A stretch of DNA of 64,000 bases, taken from NCBI GenBank assembly GCA_036506155.1, contig DASXSF010000039.1, positions 1 through 64,000 of the forward strand, read 5' to 3'. Numbering within the stretch: the first letter of the stretch is position 1; every line of letters starts with the position of its first letter. Origin of the DNA: DASXRA01 sp036506155 (GTDB taxonomy: Bacteria; Actinomycetota; Actinomycetes; Mycobacteriales; Jatrophihabitantaceae). Below the pieces are notes generated by a model. That model was not told the origin of the DNA, ran no database searches, and was given only the letters and a program-made list of their open reading frames with translations. This document shows positions 24,998-33,972 of the stretch, one piece after another. Made by a program: the position numbers and the translations under genes.

Positions 24998-25864
24998 ATG
25001 ACCCGCTGGCTGGTCACCGGGGCGGGCGGCCAGCTCGGCACCGACCTCTGTGCCGCCTTGGCCGGCGAGGACGTGCATGCGCTGCGTCACGGCGACCTTG
25101 ACATCGCCGACGCGGCGGCTGTCGCCGCCACTATCGCGCGTGCCCGGCCGGACGTCGTCGTCAATGCGGCTGCCTACACCGCGGTGGACGCGGCGGAATC
25201 CGACGAGGACGCCGCCTACCGGGTCAACGCCGCCGGCCCGGCGGTCCTCGCCGCGGCGCTTTCCGGCACTACGACAAGGCTGATCCACGTGTCGACGGAC
25301 TACGTGTTCGCCGGCGACGCCTCCCGCCCGTACGAGGTCGACGACCCGACCGGCCCCAAGTCCGCCTACGGCCGGACCAAGCTGGCGGGTGAGACCGCGG
25401 TTCTCGAGATGTTGCCCGAGGCGTCCTACGTGGTACGCACCGCATGGGTGTACGGCGCCACCGGCGGCAACTTCGTAAAGACGATGGCCCAGCTCGAGCG
25501 CTCGCGGGAGACGCTCGACGTCGTCGATGATCAGCACGGTTCGCCCACTTGGTCGGCCGACCTGGCCCGCGCGCTCGTCGAGCTCGGGCGGGCCGGCACC
25601 CCGCCAGGTATCTACCACTGCACCAATGCCGGCGACACCACATGGTTCGGCCTCGCGCGGGCGATCTTCGAGGAACTGGGCGCCGATCCGGGCCGCGTCC
25701 GGCCGACGACCACGGATGCGTTTCCTCGCCCGGCGCCCCGTCCGGCGTACTCGGTGCTCTCCGATGCCGCGTGGCGCGCCAGGGGCCTTTCACCCCTGCC
25801 GCACTGGCGTGACGCTCTGCATGCTGCCTTCGCGGCGCACGCCGATGCGCTGCACGGGAGCTGA
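24998..25864 (+). CDS. rmlD: dTDP-4-dehydrorhamnose reductase
   Basis: The 288-residue SDR enzyme has GAGGQLG at 8-14, VNAAAYTAVDAAE, the STDYVF segment and the catalytic YGRTKLAGE. It carries out the final NADPH-dependent reduction to dTDP-L-rhamnose. The sugar is needed for the actinobacterial linker unit made by WbbL (56262-57128) and probably for the glycan of this locus. The next gene starts 3 nt after its stop, so rmlB, rmlD and the GT4 gene form one operon. Confidence 0.95.
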   Translation: MTRWLVTGAGGQLGTDLCAALAGEDVHALRHGDLDIADAAAVAATIARARPDVVVNAAAYTAVDAAESDEDAAYRVNAAGPAVLAAALSGTTTRLIHVSTDYVFAGDASRPYEVDDPTGPKSAYGRTKLAGETAVLEMLPEASYVVRTAWVYGATGGNFVKTMAQLERSRETLDVVDDQHGSPTWSADLARALVELGRAGTPPGIYHCTNAGDTTWFGLARAIFEELGADPGRVRPTTTDAFPRPAPRPAYSVLSDAAWRARGLSPLPHWRDALHAAFAAHADALHGS

Positions 25865-25867
25865 ACC

Positions 25868-27235
25868 GTGGCTCGTGTCGCCGTGATCACCGCGGACGTG
25901 CTGGCCGAGCGGATGGCCGGCCCGGCGATCCGGGCGCTTTCCATCGCCGAGGAACTCGGCGCCCGGCACGATGTCACGCTGATCTCCACTGCCGAGTGCA
26001 GCCTCGACCGCCCGCGAATCGCGTGCCGGCACGTCTCGTGGCCGCACCTTTCGGCAGCTGTGGCGGCCGCCGAAGTGGTCATCTTCCAGGGGTTCGTGTC
26101 CTACCACGCGCCGTGGCTGCTGCGCGGCGACAAAGTCCTCGTCGTCGATCTCTACGACCCGGTGCACCTCGAACAGCTCGAACAGTTGCGCGGCCACACC
26201 CCGGTCGAGCGCCGCGCCACGCACGACCTGACCGTGCGGGTGCTCAACGACCAGGTGGTGCGCGGCGACTTCTTCCTGTGCGCGAGCGAGGAACAACGTC
26301 ACCTGTGGCTAGGTCAGCTCGCCGCATTCGGCCGGGTGAACCCCGAGAACTATGACCGCGATCCCACGCTGCGGTCGTTGCTCGCAGTCTGCCCGTTCGG
26401 CCTTCCGGACGTACCCGCGCAGCGCAGCCGGCCGGCGATCAAAGGCGTGGTGCCGGGTATCGGGCTGGACGACAAGGTCGTCCTCTGGGCCGGCGGTGTC
26501 TACAACTGGTTCGACCCGCTGACGCTGATCCGGGCCGTCGACCTGATGCAGGTGGACCACGCCGACGTCCGGCTCTTCTTCATCGGCATGACGCACCCGA
26601 ATCCGGATGTGCCTGCCATGCTCATGGCGACCCGGGCCAGGCAGCTGTCCGACGAACTCGGCCTCACCGACAAGCACGTGTTCTTCAACGACGGCTGGGT
26701 TGCCTACGACGAGCGGCAGAACTACTTGCTCGACGCGGACGTTGGGGTCAGTACGCACCTCGACCACGTCGAGACGACGTTTTCATTCCGTACCCGCATC
26801 CTCGACTACATCTGGGCCGGGCTGCCGATCGTCGCGACCGGTGGCGACACGTTCGGGACATTCATCGAGCGTGAGGGGCTAGGGGTGCAGGTTGCCGAAG
26901 GGGACGTCGACGCGCTTGCTGCGGCCTTGACCAGGACGCTCTACGACACCGGGTTCGCCGAACTGTGCCGGACCAACGTGGCTCGCATCCGCCCCACACT
27001 CACGTGGAGCCGAGCGCTGGCGCCACTTGTCGACTTCTGCGAGCGGCCGGCCCGGGCGCCGGACGCCGCATCCGATGCGCGGCGGTTCGTCCGGCGTCCC
27101 GTCATGCCCGCCAATCCGCTCCTGCGGGCCGCGAATCGGGCCGCCACGCTGCTCCGGCAGGGCGGCATGGGTCTGCTGGCAGCACGCCTGGCCGCCCGGT
27201 CTCGCCGAGTCATGCGCGAACGGCGCGGCGGCTGA
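25868..27235 (+). CDS. Family 4-like glycosyltransferase, stand-alone
   Basis: The 455-residue protein is a GT-B enzyme with an N-terminal MAGPAIRALSIAEEL segment, VVDLYDPVHLEQLEQ and a C-terminal nucleotide-binding half with VYNWFDPLTLI, LLDADVGVSTH and FRTRILDYIWAGLPIV. It is a clear paralogue of the C-terminal half of the 838-residue fusion protein at 31449-33965, with many near-identical blocks. Sugar donor is unknown; a role in building the locus glycan is likely. GTG start 3 nt after rmlD, with GGGAG inside the rmlD end. Its stop abuts that of the convergent GT2 gene (27235/27236). Confidence 0.85.
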   Translation: MARVAVITADVLAERMAGPAIRALSIAEELGARHDVTLISTAECSLDRPRIACRHVSWPHLSAAVAAAEVVIFQGFVSYHAPWLLRGDKVLVVDLYDPVHLEQLEQLRGHTPVERRATHDLTVRVLNDQVVRGDFFLCASEEQRHLWLGQLAAFGRVNPENYDRDPTLRSLLAVCPFGLPDVPAQRSRPAIKGVVPGIGLDDKVVLWAGGVYNWFDPLTLIRAVDLMQVDHADVRLFFIGMTHPNPDVPAMLMATRARQLSDELGLTDKHVFFNDGWVAYDERQNYLLDADVGVSTHLDHVETTFSFRTRILDYIWAGLPIVATGGDTFGTFIEREGLGVQVAEGDVDALAAALTRTLYDTGFAELCRTNVARIRPTLTWSRALAPLVDFCERPARAPDAASDARRFVRRPVMPANPLLRAANRAATLLRQGGMGLLAARLAARSRRVMRERRGG

Positions 27236-28231
27236 CTACGGCGCGTCGACGCCCAGCCACTTCCGGCAGAACGTCCGCCGCGAAACGACGGCCGCCCGGC
27301 CGATGCGCCGCCGCTCCCGCACGCGGCGGGGCAGCTGGCGCGTAACGGCCGACAGTACGTGCAGCCGATGTCGGAGCCGTCCCGTGTGCCCGCTCCGGCG
27401 CCGGACCAGCCCGATCGCCGTCACGGCGATGAACCGCAGCAGCGCCGCGACCACCACGGAGGCCGGCGCGTTGCGTATCAGCATCAGCAGCTGGTTGCGC
27501 TGGTTGTAGAACGCGAACGCCGCTGAAGCCTGGTCCGTACTCGCGGAATGCTGGTGGTGGACGACCGCGTCGGGCACGTAGCGGATCCGCCGCCCTGCGG
27601 TGCCCAGCCGCCAGGACAGGTCGGTGTCCTCGTAGTACAGGAAGAACGTGGGGTCGAAGCCACCCACCCGTCGGGCGTCGTCGACACGCAGTACCGCTGC
27701 GCCGCCGCAGAATGCCGCGACGTCGACCGGTTCGTCGTAAGGTGGCCCGTCCGGCGCGCCGTATCCGCGGTCGTAGCCGACCCCCCATCGGTTCAGTGCG
27801 CCGCCGGCGTTGTTCACCCGGCCGTCCTCGGCCAGCAGCAGCCGGCTGGTGACAGCGGCCAGCGACGGGTCGGCATCCAGGTGCTCGATCAGGGCGGAAA
27901 GCCATCCGGGATCGGCGACGGCGTCGTTGTTGAGGAACGCCGCGTACGGCGTCGAGGTGGCATCCAGGCCGGACTGCGCGCCACCGGCGAACCCTGTGTT
28001 CGAGTCAAGCCTGACCACACACGCCTCGGGATAGCGTGTTGCGAGCAGCTCGGCGGTCCCGTCTGCGGACGCGTTGTCCACTACGAGAACGCGGTGTGGC
28101 TGGGTCTGTACGCGCAGTGAGTCGAGGCAGGCGGGGAGCAGATGGGCCCCGTTCCACGTCACGACGACGACCGTCACGCGGGGCTGCGACGCGGTCGGCG
28201 TGGCCACCCGTGGCGCCTCGGATGTAGACAT
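27236..28231 (-). CDS. Family 2 glycosyltransferase (rhamnosyltransferase-like)
   Basis: The 331-residue protein has the GT-A motifs VVVVTWNG, VVDNASADGT, the metal-binding region FLNNDAVADPGW and GGFDPTFFLYYEDTDLSWR. It belongs to the WbbL/rhamnosyltransferase-like branch of GT2. It resembles the N-terminal half of the fusion protein at 31449-33965. An arginine-rich C-terminus after residue about 270 may lie along the membrane. On the minus strand the ATG at 28231 follows AGGGGG with good spacing. Confidence 0.85.
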   Translation of the reverse strand: MSTSEAPRVATPTASQPRVTVVVVTWNGAHLLPACLDSLRVQTQPHRVLVVDNASADGTAELLATRYPEACVVRLDSNTGFAGGAQSGLDATSTPYAAFLNNDAVADPGWLSALIEHLDADPSLAAVTSRLLLAEDGRVNNAGGALNRWGVGYDRGYGAPDGPPYDEPVDVAAFCGGAAVLRVDDARRVGGFDPTFFLYYEDTDLSWRLGTAGRRIRYVPDAVVHHQHSASTDQASAAFAFYNQRNQLLMLIRNAPASVVVAALLRFIAVTAIGLVRRRSGHTGRLRHRLHVLSAVTRQLPRRVRERRRIGRAAVVSRRTFCRKWLGVDAP

Positions 28232-28298
28232 GGGAGCAGCCCCCTATAGTTGCGAACTTATCAGCCGGGAGAGAACCGGGAGAGAAAGAGGACGTCCA

Positions 28299-29294
28299 GT
28301 GGCGCTGTCCAAGTACGACATCGAGGTCGATCTCGCCAATCGACAGGGCACGAGCCACGCGTTACTCGTCGAGATGGTCGGGGCGAACAAACGCGTGCTC
28401 GATGCGGGTTGTGACACGGGCTACCTCGGCGAGGCGCTGGGCGCATTCGGCAACCAGACGTCCGGTGTCGAGATCAACCCGGTTACTGCCGAGGAAGCAC
28501 GCCACAAGCTCGCCCGCGTCGCGGTCGGGGATCTCGAGAACACCGACCTCGTCGAGGTGTTCGGTCGCGCCTCGTTCGATGTCGTGGTGTTCGGCGATGT
28601 CCTGGAGCATCTGCGCGATCCGCTTTCGGTGTTGCGCCAGGCCCGGCCGCTACTTGCTTCCGGTGGCAGTGTCCTGATCTCGACGCCGAACATCGCGCAC
28701 GGCGATGTGCGGCTCGCACTGCTGAACGGTCAGTTCAACTACACGAAGCTCGGCATCCTGGACGAGACGCATACCCGCTTCTTCACACGGACGTCGTTGG
28801 TCGACTTCCTGCACGATGCGGGGTTCGTTCTGGTCGAGCTGCGGCGCACGAAGGCCGAGCTGTTCAGCACCGAAGTGGGCGTGCGCGCCGAGGACTTCGA
28901 CGCGTCCGTGGTGGAGGCGGTGCGGGCCGATCCGGAAGCCACCACGTACCAGTTCGTGGTCCGTGCGGTGCCCGACGACGCGACGACCATTGCTTCGCAG
29001 CAGGCGTTGCGAATCGACGAGGTCGAGCAGCAGCTCGCCGACCTAACCGGCCGCGTCGACGACCTGACTCGAGCCAACGAGCAGCTGACTCGAGCCAACG
29101 ACCAGCTCGCGGCAGAGCGGGAGGAGCTGGCCCGCCGGATCGACGAGACTCAGCGTGTGGCTGCGAGCGAACTGGGCCGGGGCGCCCAGGAGCGTGACCG
29201 GCTCGCCGCCGAGCTGACGGCGATCCACCAGACGAAGGTCATGCGGGCAACGGCCTGGGCGCGGAGCGTCTACAGCAGGCTGCGCGCGCTCTGA
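28299..29294 (+). CDS. SAM-dependent methyltransferase with C-terminal coiled coil
   Basis: The 331-residue protein has a class I methyltransferase domain (about 1-225) with the SAM loop VLDAGCDTGYLG at 33-44 and VFGDVLEHLRDP, and then a heptad-rich coiled coil from about 235 to 315. Two adjacent heptads (256-262 and 263-269) are encoded by a 21-bp tandem duplication. It lies 37 nt upstream of wzm and wzt. In E. coli O8/O9a, WbdD combines a methyltransferase with a coiled-coil ruler and caps chains for a Wzt with a sugar-binding C-terminal domain; this gene could play a similar part, without WbdD's kinase in O9a. GTG at 28299 follows AAAGAGGA. Confidence 0.8.
   Translation: MALSKYDIEVDLANRQGTSHALLVEMVGANKRVLDAGCDTGYLGEALGAFGNQTSGVEINPVTAEEARHKLARVAVGDLENTDLVEVFGRASFDVVVFGDVLEHLRDPLSVLRQARPLLASGGSVLISTPNIAHGDVRLALLNGQFNYTKLGILDETHTRFFTRTSLVDFLHDAGFVLVELRRTKAELFSTEVGVRAEDFDASVVEAVRADPEATTYQFVVRAVPDDATTIASQQALRIDEVEQQLADLTGRVDDLTRANEQLTRANDQLAAEREELARRIDETQRVAASELGRGAQERDRLAAELTAIHQTKVMRATAWARSVYSRLRAL
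29064..29105 (+). repeat. 21-bp in-frame tandem repeat in coiled-coil region
   Basis: Two adjacent 21-nt units (29064-29084 and 29085-29105) differ at one base. Each encodes one heptad, LTRANEQ and LTRANDQ. The repeat is therefore in phase both with the reading frame and with the coiled-coil period. Confidence 0.9.
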
Positions 29295-29317
29295 CGAGCG
29301 TGCGGATGGGTGCCGGA

Positions 29318-29323
29318 TAGACT
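29318..29323 (+). promoter_or_regulatory. -10 element before wzm, possible leaderless start
   Basis: TAGACT is followed by 8 nt and the GTG at 29332. The same hexamer precedes the leaderless gene at 1-104. GGATG (29303-29307 region) and CATCC flank it as a possible short stem. No clear Shine-Dalgarno sequence is present for wzm. Confidence 0.4.
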
Positions 29324-29331
29324 CATCCGTC

Positions 29332-30186
29332 GTGAAAGGACCACTCGAGACGGCGCCGTCTCGGCCCAAGGAGGGCGCCGCGACCGCCCTGGCCAGGCTC
29401 GGCTCGTCGCGCGATCTGCTCCTGAATCTCACGCTGCGCGAGATCCGCGGCAAGTACAAGCGCACTGTCCTCGGTCAGGCCTGGTCGTTGCTGAACCCCA
29501 TCGCGCAGATGGTGACCTACTCCATCGTCTTCTCGTTGCTGTTGCGCGCGCAGCCGGCGCCTGGGAACCCGTCGGGCCTGGACGTGTTCGCGCTGTGGCT
29601 GTCTGCGGGACTGCTGCCATGGCTGTTCTTCCAGAACGTCGTGATGTCAGGTATGGGAGTATTAGTCGGGAACTCGAACTTGATCAAGAAGGTGTACTTT
29701 CCGCGGGAGACGCTCGTCATCTCGAACGCGGCATCGTGGCTGTTCACGTTCTCGATCGAGATGACTGTGCTGACCGTCGCCGTGCTGATCTTCGGGGGCA
29801 GCCCGTTGTTGTACCTGCCGGCCACGATCTTCTTCATGATCGTCCTGGCGGCGTTCGGTCTCGGCGTCTCTTTCGTGCTCGCCGTGTCGAACGTCTACTT
29901 TCGCGACACCCAGCACTTTATCGGCATTCTCATGCAAGTGTGGTTCTACGCGACTCCGATCGTCTACCCGATCTCTCTCGTCGCCGAGCATCATCACAAC
30001 CTGCTCGCGATCTACCGACTCAATCCTCTCGAGCGGTTCACGGAGGTATTCCGGAACACGATGTACGACGGACGTTGGCCAACCCTGTCGAATACGCTCT
30101 ATCTCGTGCTGGTCTCCGCCGCCGCCCTCGCGCTCGGCTACGTCGTCTTCAAGCGCTACGAGGGCCGCTTGGCCGAGGAGCTGTAG
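29332..30186 (+). CDS. wzm: Polysaccharide ABC exporter permease (Wzm-like)
   Basis: The 284-residue protein has six hydrophobic helices and the ABC-2 type layout of O-antigen/teichoic acid exporters, starting with an amphipathic REIRGKYKRTVLGQAW segment before helix 1. It should form the membrane channel that moves a lipid-linked polysaccharide from the cytoplasm to the outer face. The ATPase partner starts 2 nt after its stop codon. GTG start at 29332. Confidence 0.93.
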   Translation: MKGPLETAPSRPKEGAATALARLGSSRDLLLNLTLREIRGKYKRTVLGQAWSLLNPIAQMVTYSIVFSLLLRAQPAPGNPSGLDVFALWLSAGLLPWLFFQNVVMSGMGVLVGNSNLIKKVYFPRETLVISNAASWLFTFSIEMTVLTVAVLIFGGSPLLYLPATIFFMIVLAAFGLGVSFVLAVSNVYFRDTQHFIGILMQVWFYATPIVYPISLVAEHHHNLLAIYRLNPLERFTEVFRNTMYDGRWPTLSNTLYLVLVSAAALALGYVVFKRYEGRLAEEL

Positions 30187-30188
30187 CG

Positions 30189-31430
30189 GTGGGCGACGTC
30201 GCGGTCAACATCGAAGGAGTGTCCAAGCGGTTTCGTCTGTATCGCGAACGCAACCAGTCGCTCAAGGCGGCAATCATGCGCGGGCGCCGTGCGGCCTACG
30301 AGGAGTTCTGGGCTCTGAAGGACGTGTCGTTCGAGATCCCGCAGGGCTCGACATTCGGGATCATCGGCGAGAACGGCTCGGGCAAGTCGACCTTGCTGAA
30401 CTGCGTCGCCAAGATCCTGCGACCGGACAAGGGATCGGTCACCACGCACGGCTCGATCGGCGCACTGCTCGAACTCGGCTCCGGCTTCCACCCGGAACTG
30501 TCCGGCCGCGAGAACGTCTATCTCAACGGCTCGATCCTCGGTATGAAGAAGGCCGAGATCGCACGCAGATTCGATGAGATCGTCGACTTCTCCGGAATCG
30601 AAGAGTTCATCGACCAGCCCGTCAAGAATTACTCATCCGGAATGTACGTCCGCCTCGGATTCTCGGTGGCGATCAACCTCGACCCGGATATCCTGCTGGT
30701 CGACGAGGTCCTCGCCGTTGGCGACGTGTCGTTCCAAGACAAATGCATGGAGAAATTCGCGGACTTCCGGCGGGCGGGCAAGACGGTGGTCGTCGTCAGC
30801 CATGCCATGGGCTCGCTGCGGACCTTGTGCGACGACGTCGCGTGGCTGAAGCATGGCGAGCTCGTCGAGGTCGGTGCCGCGAACGACGTGGTCGACACCT
30901 ATGTCGACGAAGCTCACGTCGAGCGCGAGACGCTGACGACCGGTGGGTCCCGCTGGGGGAGCGGCGAGGTCCGGATCGTCGGCGTCGAACTGCTCGATGC
31001 TGAGGCGACGCCGACGACATGTGTACGTACCGGCGACTCGGTTGCGGTACGGGTTCGCTACCACGCCTCCGAACGGATCGAGCGTCCCATATTCGGACTG
31101 GCGCTGGAGAACCTGGAAGGCGTCTATGTGTGGGCGCACCACTCGCGCGACGGTGGGTTCGTCCCGGACTTCATTGAGCGCGACGGCGCTGTCGAGCTAC
31201 GCATACCGTCGCTGATGCTGCAGCCCGGTACCTTCGATCTGCTGGCCTCCATCGTCGACTACACCGCGACGCACACGTTCGACTTCCTTAGGCACTGCCT
31301 GAGATTCGACGTCGAAGCCGGTACGCCACGCGAGTCCGGTGGCATTGTCGCGCTGGGCGGCACCTGGTCGGCTGCCGCCGATGCGGCGGCCGAGCTGCCG
31401 CAACCAGGACGGATCGGTTCCCGCACCTGA
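30189..31430 (+). CDS. wzt: Polysaccharide ABC exporter ATPase with C-terminal substrate-binding domain (Wzt-like)
   Basis: The 413-residue protein has an ATPase domain (about 1-250) with Walker A GENGSGKST at 60-68, signature YSSGMYVRLGF and Walker B DILLVDE, and a separate beta-rich domain from about 255 to 395. Such a Wzt C-terminal domain binds the modified non-reducing end of the finished glycan in O8/O9a-type systems; exporters for unmodified chains lack it. Together with the methyltransferase upstream this suggests that only end-modified chains are exported. GTG start at 30189, coupled to wzm. Confidence 0.93.
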   Translation: MGDVAVNIEGVSKRFRLYRERNQSLKAAIMRGRRAAYEEFWALKDVSFEIPQGSTFGIIGENGSGKSTLLNCVAKILRPDKGSVTTHGSIGALLELGSGFHPELSGRENVYLNGSILGMKKAEIARRFDEIVDFSGIEEFIDQPVKNYSSGMYVRLGFSVAINLDPDILLVDEVLAVGDVSFQDKCMEKFADFRRAGKTVVVVSHAMGSLRTLCDDVAWLKHGELVEVGAANDVVDTYVDEAHVERETLTTGGSRWGSGEVRIVGVELLDAEATPTTCVRTGDSVAVRVRYHASERIERPIFGLALENLEGVYVWAHHSRDGGFVPDFIERDGAVELRIPSLMLQPGTFDLLASIVDYTATHTFDFLRHCLRFDVEAGTPRESGGIVALGGTWSAAADAAAELPQPGRIGSRT

Positions 31431-31448
31431 TGAGAGACTTGAGGTGAA

Positions 31449-33965
31449 ATGCCAGCACAGTCCCGGCCGAGCGAGAGGCAGCACAGGGTGAGCCGAGCAG
31501 AGGCAGGCGCCGTCTCCGTTGTGATCGTGAACTATCGCGGTGCCGACGACACGATCGACTGCGTCTCCGGTCTGCGCGCGCTCGACTGGCCGGCGGATCG
31601 ACTGCAAATCATCGTTGTCGACAACGCATCCGGCGACGGCAGCGTGGCGCGCCTGCGCGCCGGCCTTCCCGAGGACGTGCGGATCATCGAGTCCCACGTC
31701 AACGGCGGATTCACGGCGGGGTGCAACCTCGGCGCGGCACAGAGTACCGGCGAATATCTCGCGTTCATCAACAATGACGCCCGCCCGGATCCTGGTTGGC
31801 TGGCGGCGGCCGTCTCGGCGCTGAAGAAGGACGCCGCGGTCGGCTGCGTTGCCAGCAAGGTGCTGGACTGGGACGGCGTCAACGTTGATTTCGTCGACGC
31901 CGCACTTGCCTGGTACGGGATGGGCTACAAGCCCGGCGCCGGCGCGCCGTATGCCGGTGACCATGAGCAGGGTGCCGACGTCCTCTTCGCAACCGGATCC
32001 GGGATGGTGACCCGGCGTGAGCTGTTCACAAGCGTCGGCGGCTTCGACGAGCGGTATTTCATGTTCTACGAGGACGTCGACTACGGCTGGCGGCTGAATC
32101 TGCTCGGCCACCGGGTCCGCTACGTTCCGGACTCCGTCGTCTATCACAAGCATCACGCGAGCATGAAGAGCTACGGCGCCTTCCGAGAGTGGTTCCTGCT
32201 GGAACGCAATGCGCTGATGACGCTCTACAAGAACGCGAGCGAGGAGATGCTGGCACGTGTCTTCCCGCCGGCCATGGCGCTGTCCGTTCGACGTGGCCTC
32301 GCTGTCGGCGGCGTGGACGTGTCCGTGTTGGACCTGCAGCACGGTGGTGGACACGACGAGAGCGATCAGGTCACGGTAACGAAGCAGAGCCTCACCGGTG
32401 CATACGCCGTCGACGCGTTCATCGACAATCTGCCGAGCCTCGAGACGACGCGAAGCGACCTCCAGGCGCAGCGGGTCCGCTCAGATCGTGAGCTCGTGCC
32501 GCTGTTCGGCAAGGCGATCGAGCCGGCCATCGCCCAGCCACGCTACCTGGCGGGTCATCAGGCACTCGTCGACGCGTTCGGCATCGAAAAACTGTTCCAG
32601 GCGCGGCGCAACGTGCTGGTAGTGACCGGAGATCCACTGAGCTCCCGAATGGCCGGACCCGCGATCCGCGCTTTCCATATTGCCGAGACGTTGGCGACCG
32701 AGCACGACCTTCGCCTCTACTCGACCACGTCGTGCGCAATAGATGATCCGCGATTCGTGTGCGGTTCCGCGCGCCTGGCCGAGCTGCCCAAGCAGGTGGC
32801 GTGGGCCGATGTCGTGATCTTCCAAGGCTTCCTGCTGGAGCAGGCACCGTGGATCGCCGACACCAACAAGATCATCGTCGTCGATCTCTACGATCCCATC
32901 CACATCGAGCAACTCGAACAGACCCGCGGCGAAGAGCCGGTTGCGCGCACCCGCCACGTCGCCTCGACGACCGAGGCGCTCAACCGACAATTGTCCCGGG
33001 GAGACTTCTTCCTCTGCGCTTCGGAACGGCAGCGGGACTTCTGGTTGGGTCAGCTCGCCGCGATGGGTCGGCTCAATCCGCGAACATACGACGCGGACTC
33101 GACGTTGGAGTCGCTCGTTGCCGTCGTGCCGTTCGGCCTTCCGGACACGACGCCCGTGCGCACCGCCGGCGCGATCAGAAATCGCATTCCTGGAATCGGC
33201 AGCGACGACAAAATCATCTTGTGGGGCGGAGGAATCTACAACTGGTTCGATCCGCTTTCCCTGATTCGTGCGGTCGCGCAGCTGGTGGAGCGCCATGCGA
33301 ACGTGCGGCTGTTCTTCCTCGGCGGTAAGCATCCCAACCCAGCTGTTCCCGCCATGCGGGTTGCCGCTGAGGCGCGCGCGCTGTCGGATCTGTTGGGCCT
33401 GACCGACAAGTTCGTGTTCTTCAACGAGGGATGGGTCGACTACAGCGAGCGGCAGAACTATCTGCTCGATGCGGACGTCGGCGTGAGCACGCATTTCCAT
33501 CACCTCGAGACGACATTCGCCTTCCGCACCCGCATCCTCGACTACCTTTGGGCGGGACTGCCGATGGTCGTGACGGCGGGCGACGCCTTCGGCAGCTTGG
33601 TCGCCAACGAGGGACTCGGCGTCCGGGTCGATGAGCGCGACGTGCCGGCGCTCGTGGCAGCTCTCGAACGGTGCCTGTTCGACGACGAGTTCGCGGCCCA
33701 ATGTCGGGCCAACGTCGAGCGCGTGCGCCCGCAGTTCACGTGGTCGCGAACGTTGACACCGCTTGTGGAGTTCTGCCGTAACCCGATGCGTGCGCCGGAC
33801 GCCGCCACCGTGACCAGGCTGGCCACCGGCCACTATCGTCGGTCCGGCCCATCGAGTGCCGTCGCGCGCAATGTGGCATACGCCAGGACTCGTTATCGCG
33901 AAGGCGGCATCAAGCTTGTCGTGGAGCGCGGTGTGCGGAAGGCAAGGCGCCTGCTCGCCCGATGA
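31449..33965 (+). CDS. Bifunctional GT2-GT4 glycosyltransferase fusion
   Basis: The 838-residue protein has a GT2 domain (about 15-300) with VVIVNYRG, VVDNASGDGS, FINNDARPDPGW and FMFYEDVDYGWR, a linker (about 300-385), and a GT-B/GT4 domain (about 390-800) beginning NVLVVTGDPLSSRMAGPAI and including IYNWFDPLSLI and LLDADVGVSTH. The second half is a close paralogue of the protein at 25868-27235 and the first half resembles the GT2 at 27236-28231. The fusion suggests two successive sugar transfers, such as a disaccharide repeat. Start: ATG at 31449 with GAGGTGAA just before it. Confidence 0.88.
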   Translation: MPAQSRPSERQHRVSRAEAGAVSVVIVNYRGADDTIDCVSGLRALDWPADRLQIIVVDNASGDGSVARLRAGLPEDVRIIESHVNGGFTAGCNLGAAQSTGEYLAFINNDARPDPGWLAAAVSALKKDAAVGCVASKVLDWDGVNVDFVDAALAWYGMGYKPGAGAPYAGDHEQGADVLFATGSGMVTRRELFTSVGGFDERYFMFYEDVDYGWRLNLLGHRVRYVPDSVVYHKHHASMKSYGAFREWFLLERNALMTLYKNASEEMLARVFPPAMALSVRRGLAVGGVDVSVLDLQHGGGHDESDQVTVTKQSLTGAYAVDAFIDNLPSLETTRSDLQAQRVRSDRELVPLFGKAIEPAIAQPRYLAGHQALVDAFGIEKLFQARRNVLVVTGDPLSSRMAGPAIRAFHIAETLATEHDLRLYSTTSCAIDDPRFVCGSARLAELPKQVAWADVVIFQGFLLEQAPWIADTNKIIVVDLYDPIHIEQLEQTRGEEPVARTRHVASTTEALNRQLSRGDFFLCASERQRDFWLGQLAAMGRLNPRTYDADSTLESLVAVVPFGLPDTTPVRTAGAIRNRIPGIGSDDKIILWGGGIYNWFDPLSLIRAVAQLVERHANVRLFFLGGKHPNPAVPAMRVAAEARALSDLLGLTDKFVFFNEGWVDYSERQNYLLDADVGVSTHFHHLETTFAFRTRILDYLWAGLPMVVTAGDAFGSLVANEGLGVRVDERDVPALVAALERCLFDDEFAAQCRANVERVRPQFTWSRTLTPLVEFCRNPMRAPDAATVTRLATGHYRRSGPSSAVARNVAYARTRYREGGIKLVVERGVRKARRLLAR

Positions 33966-33972
33966 CGGGGCC

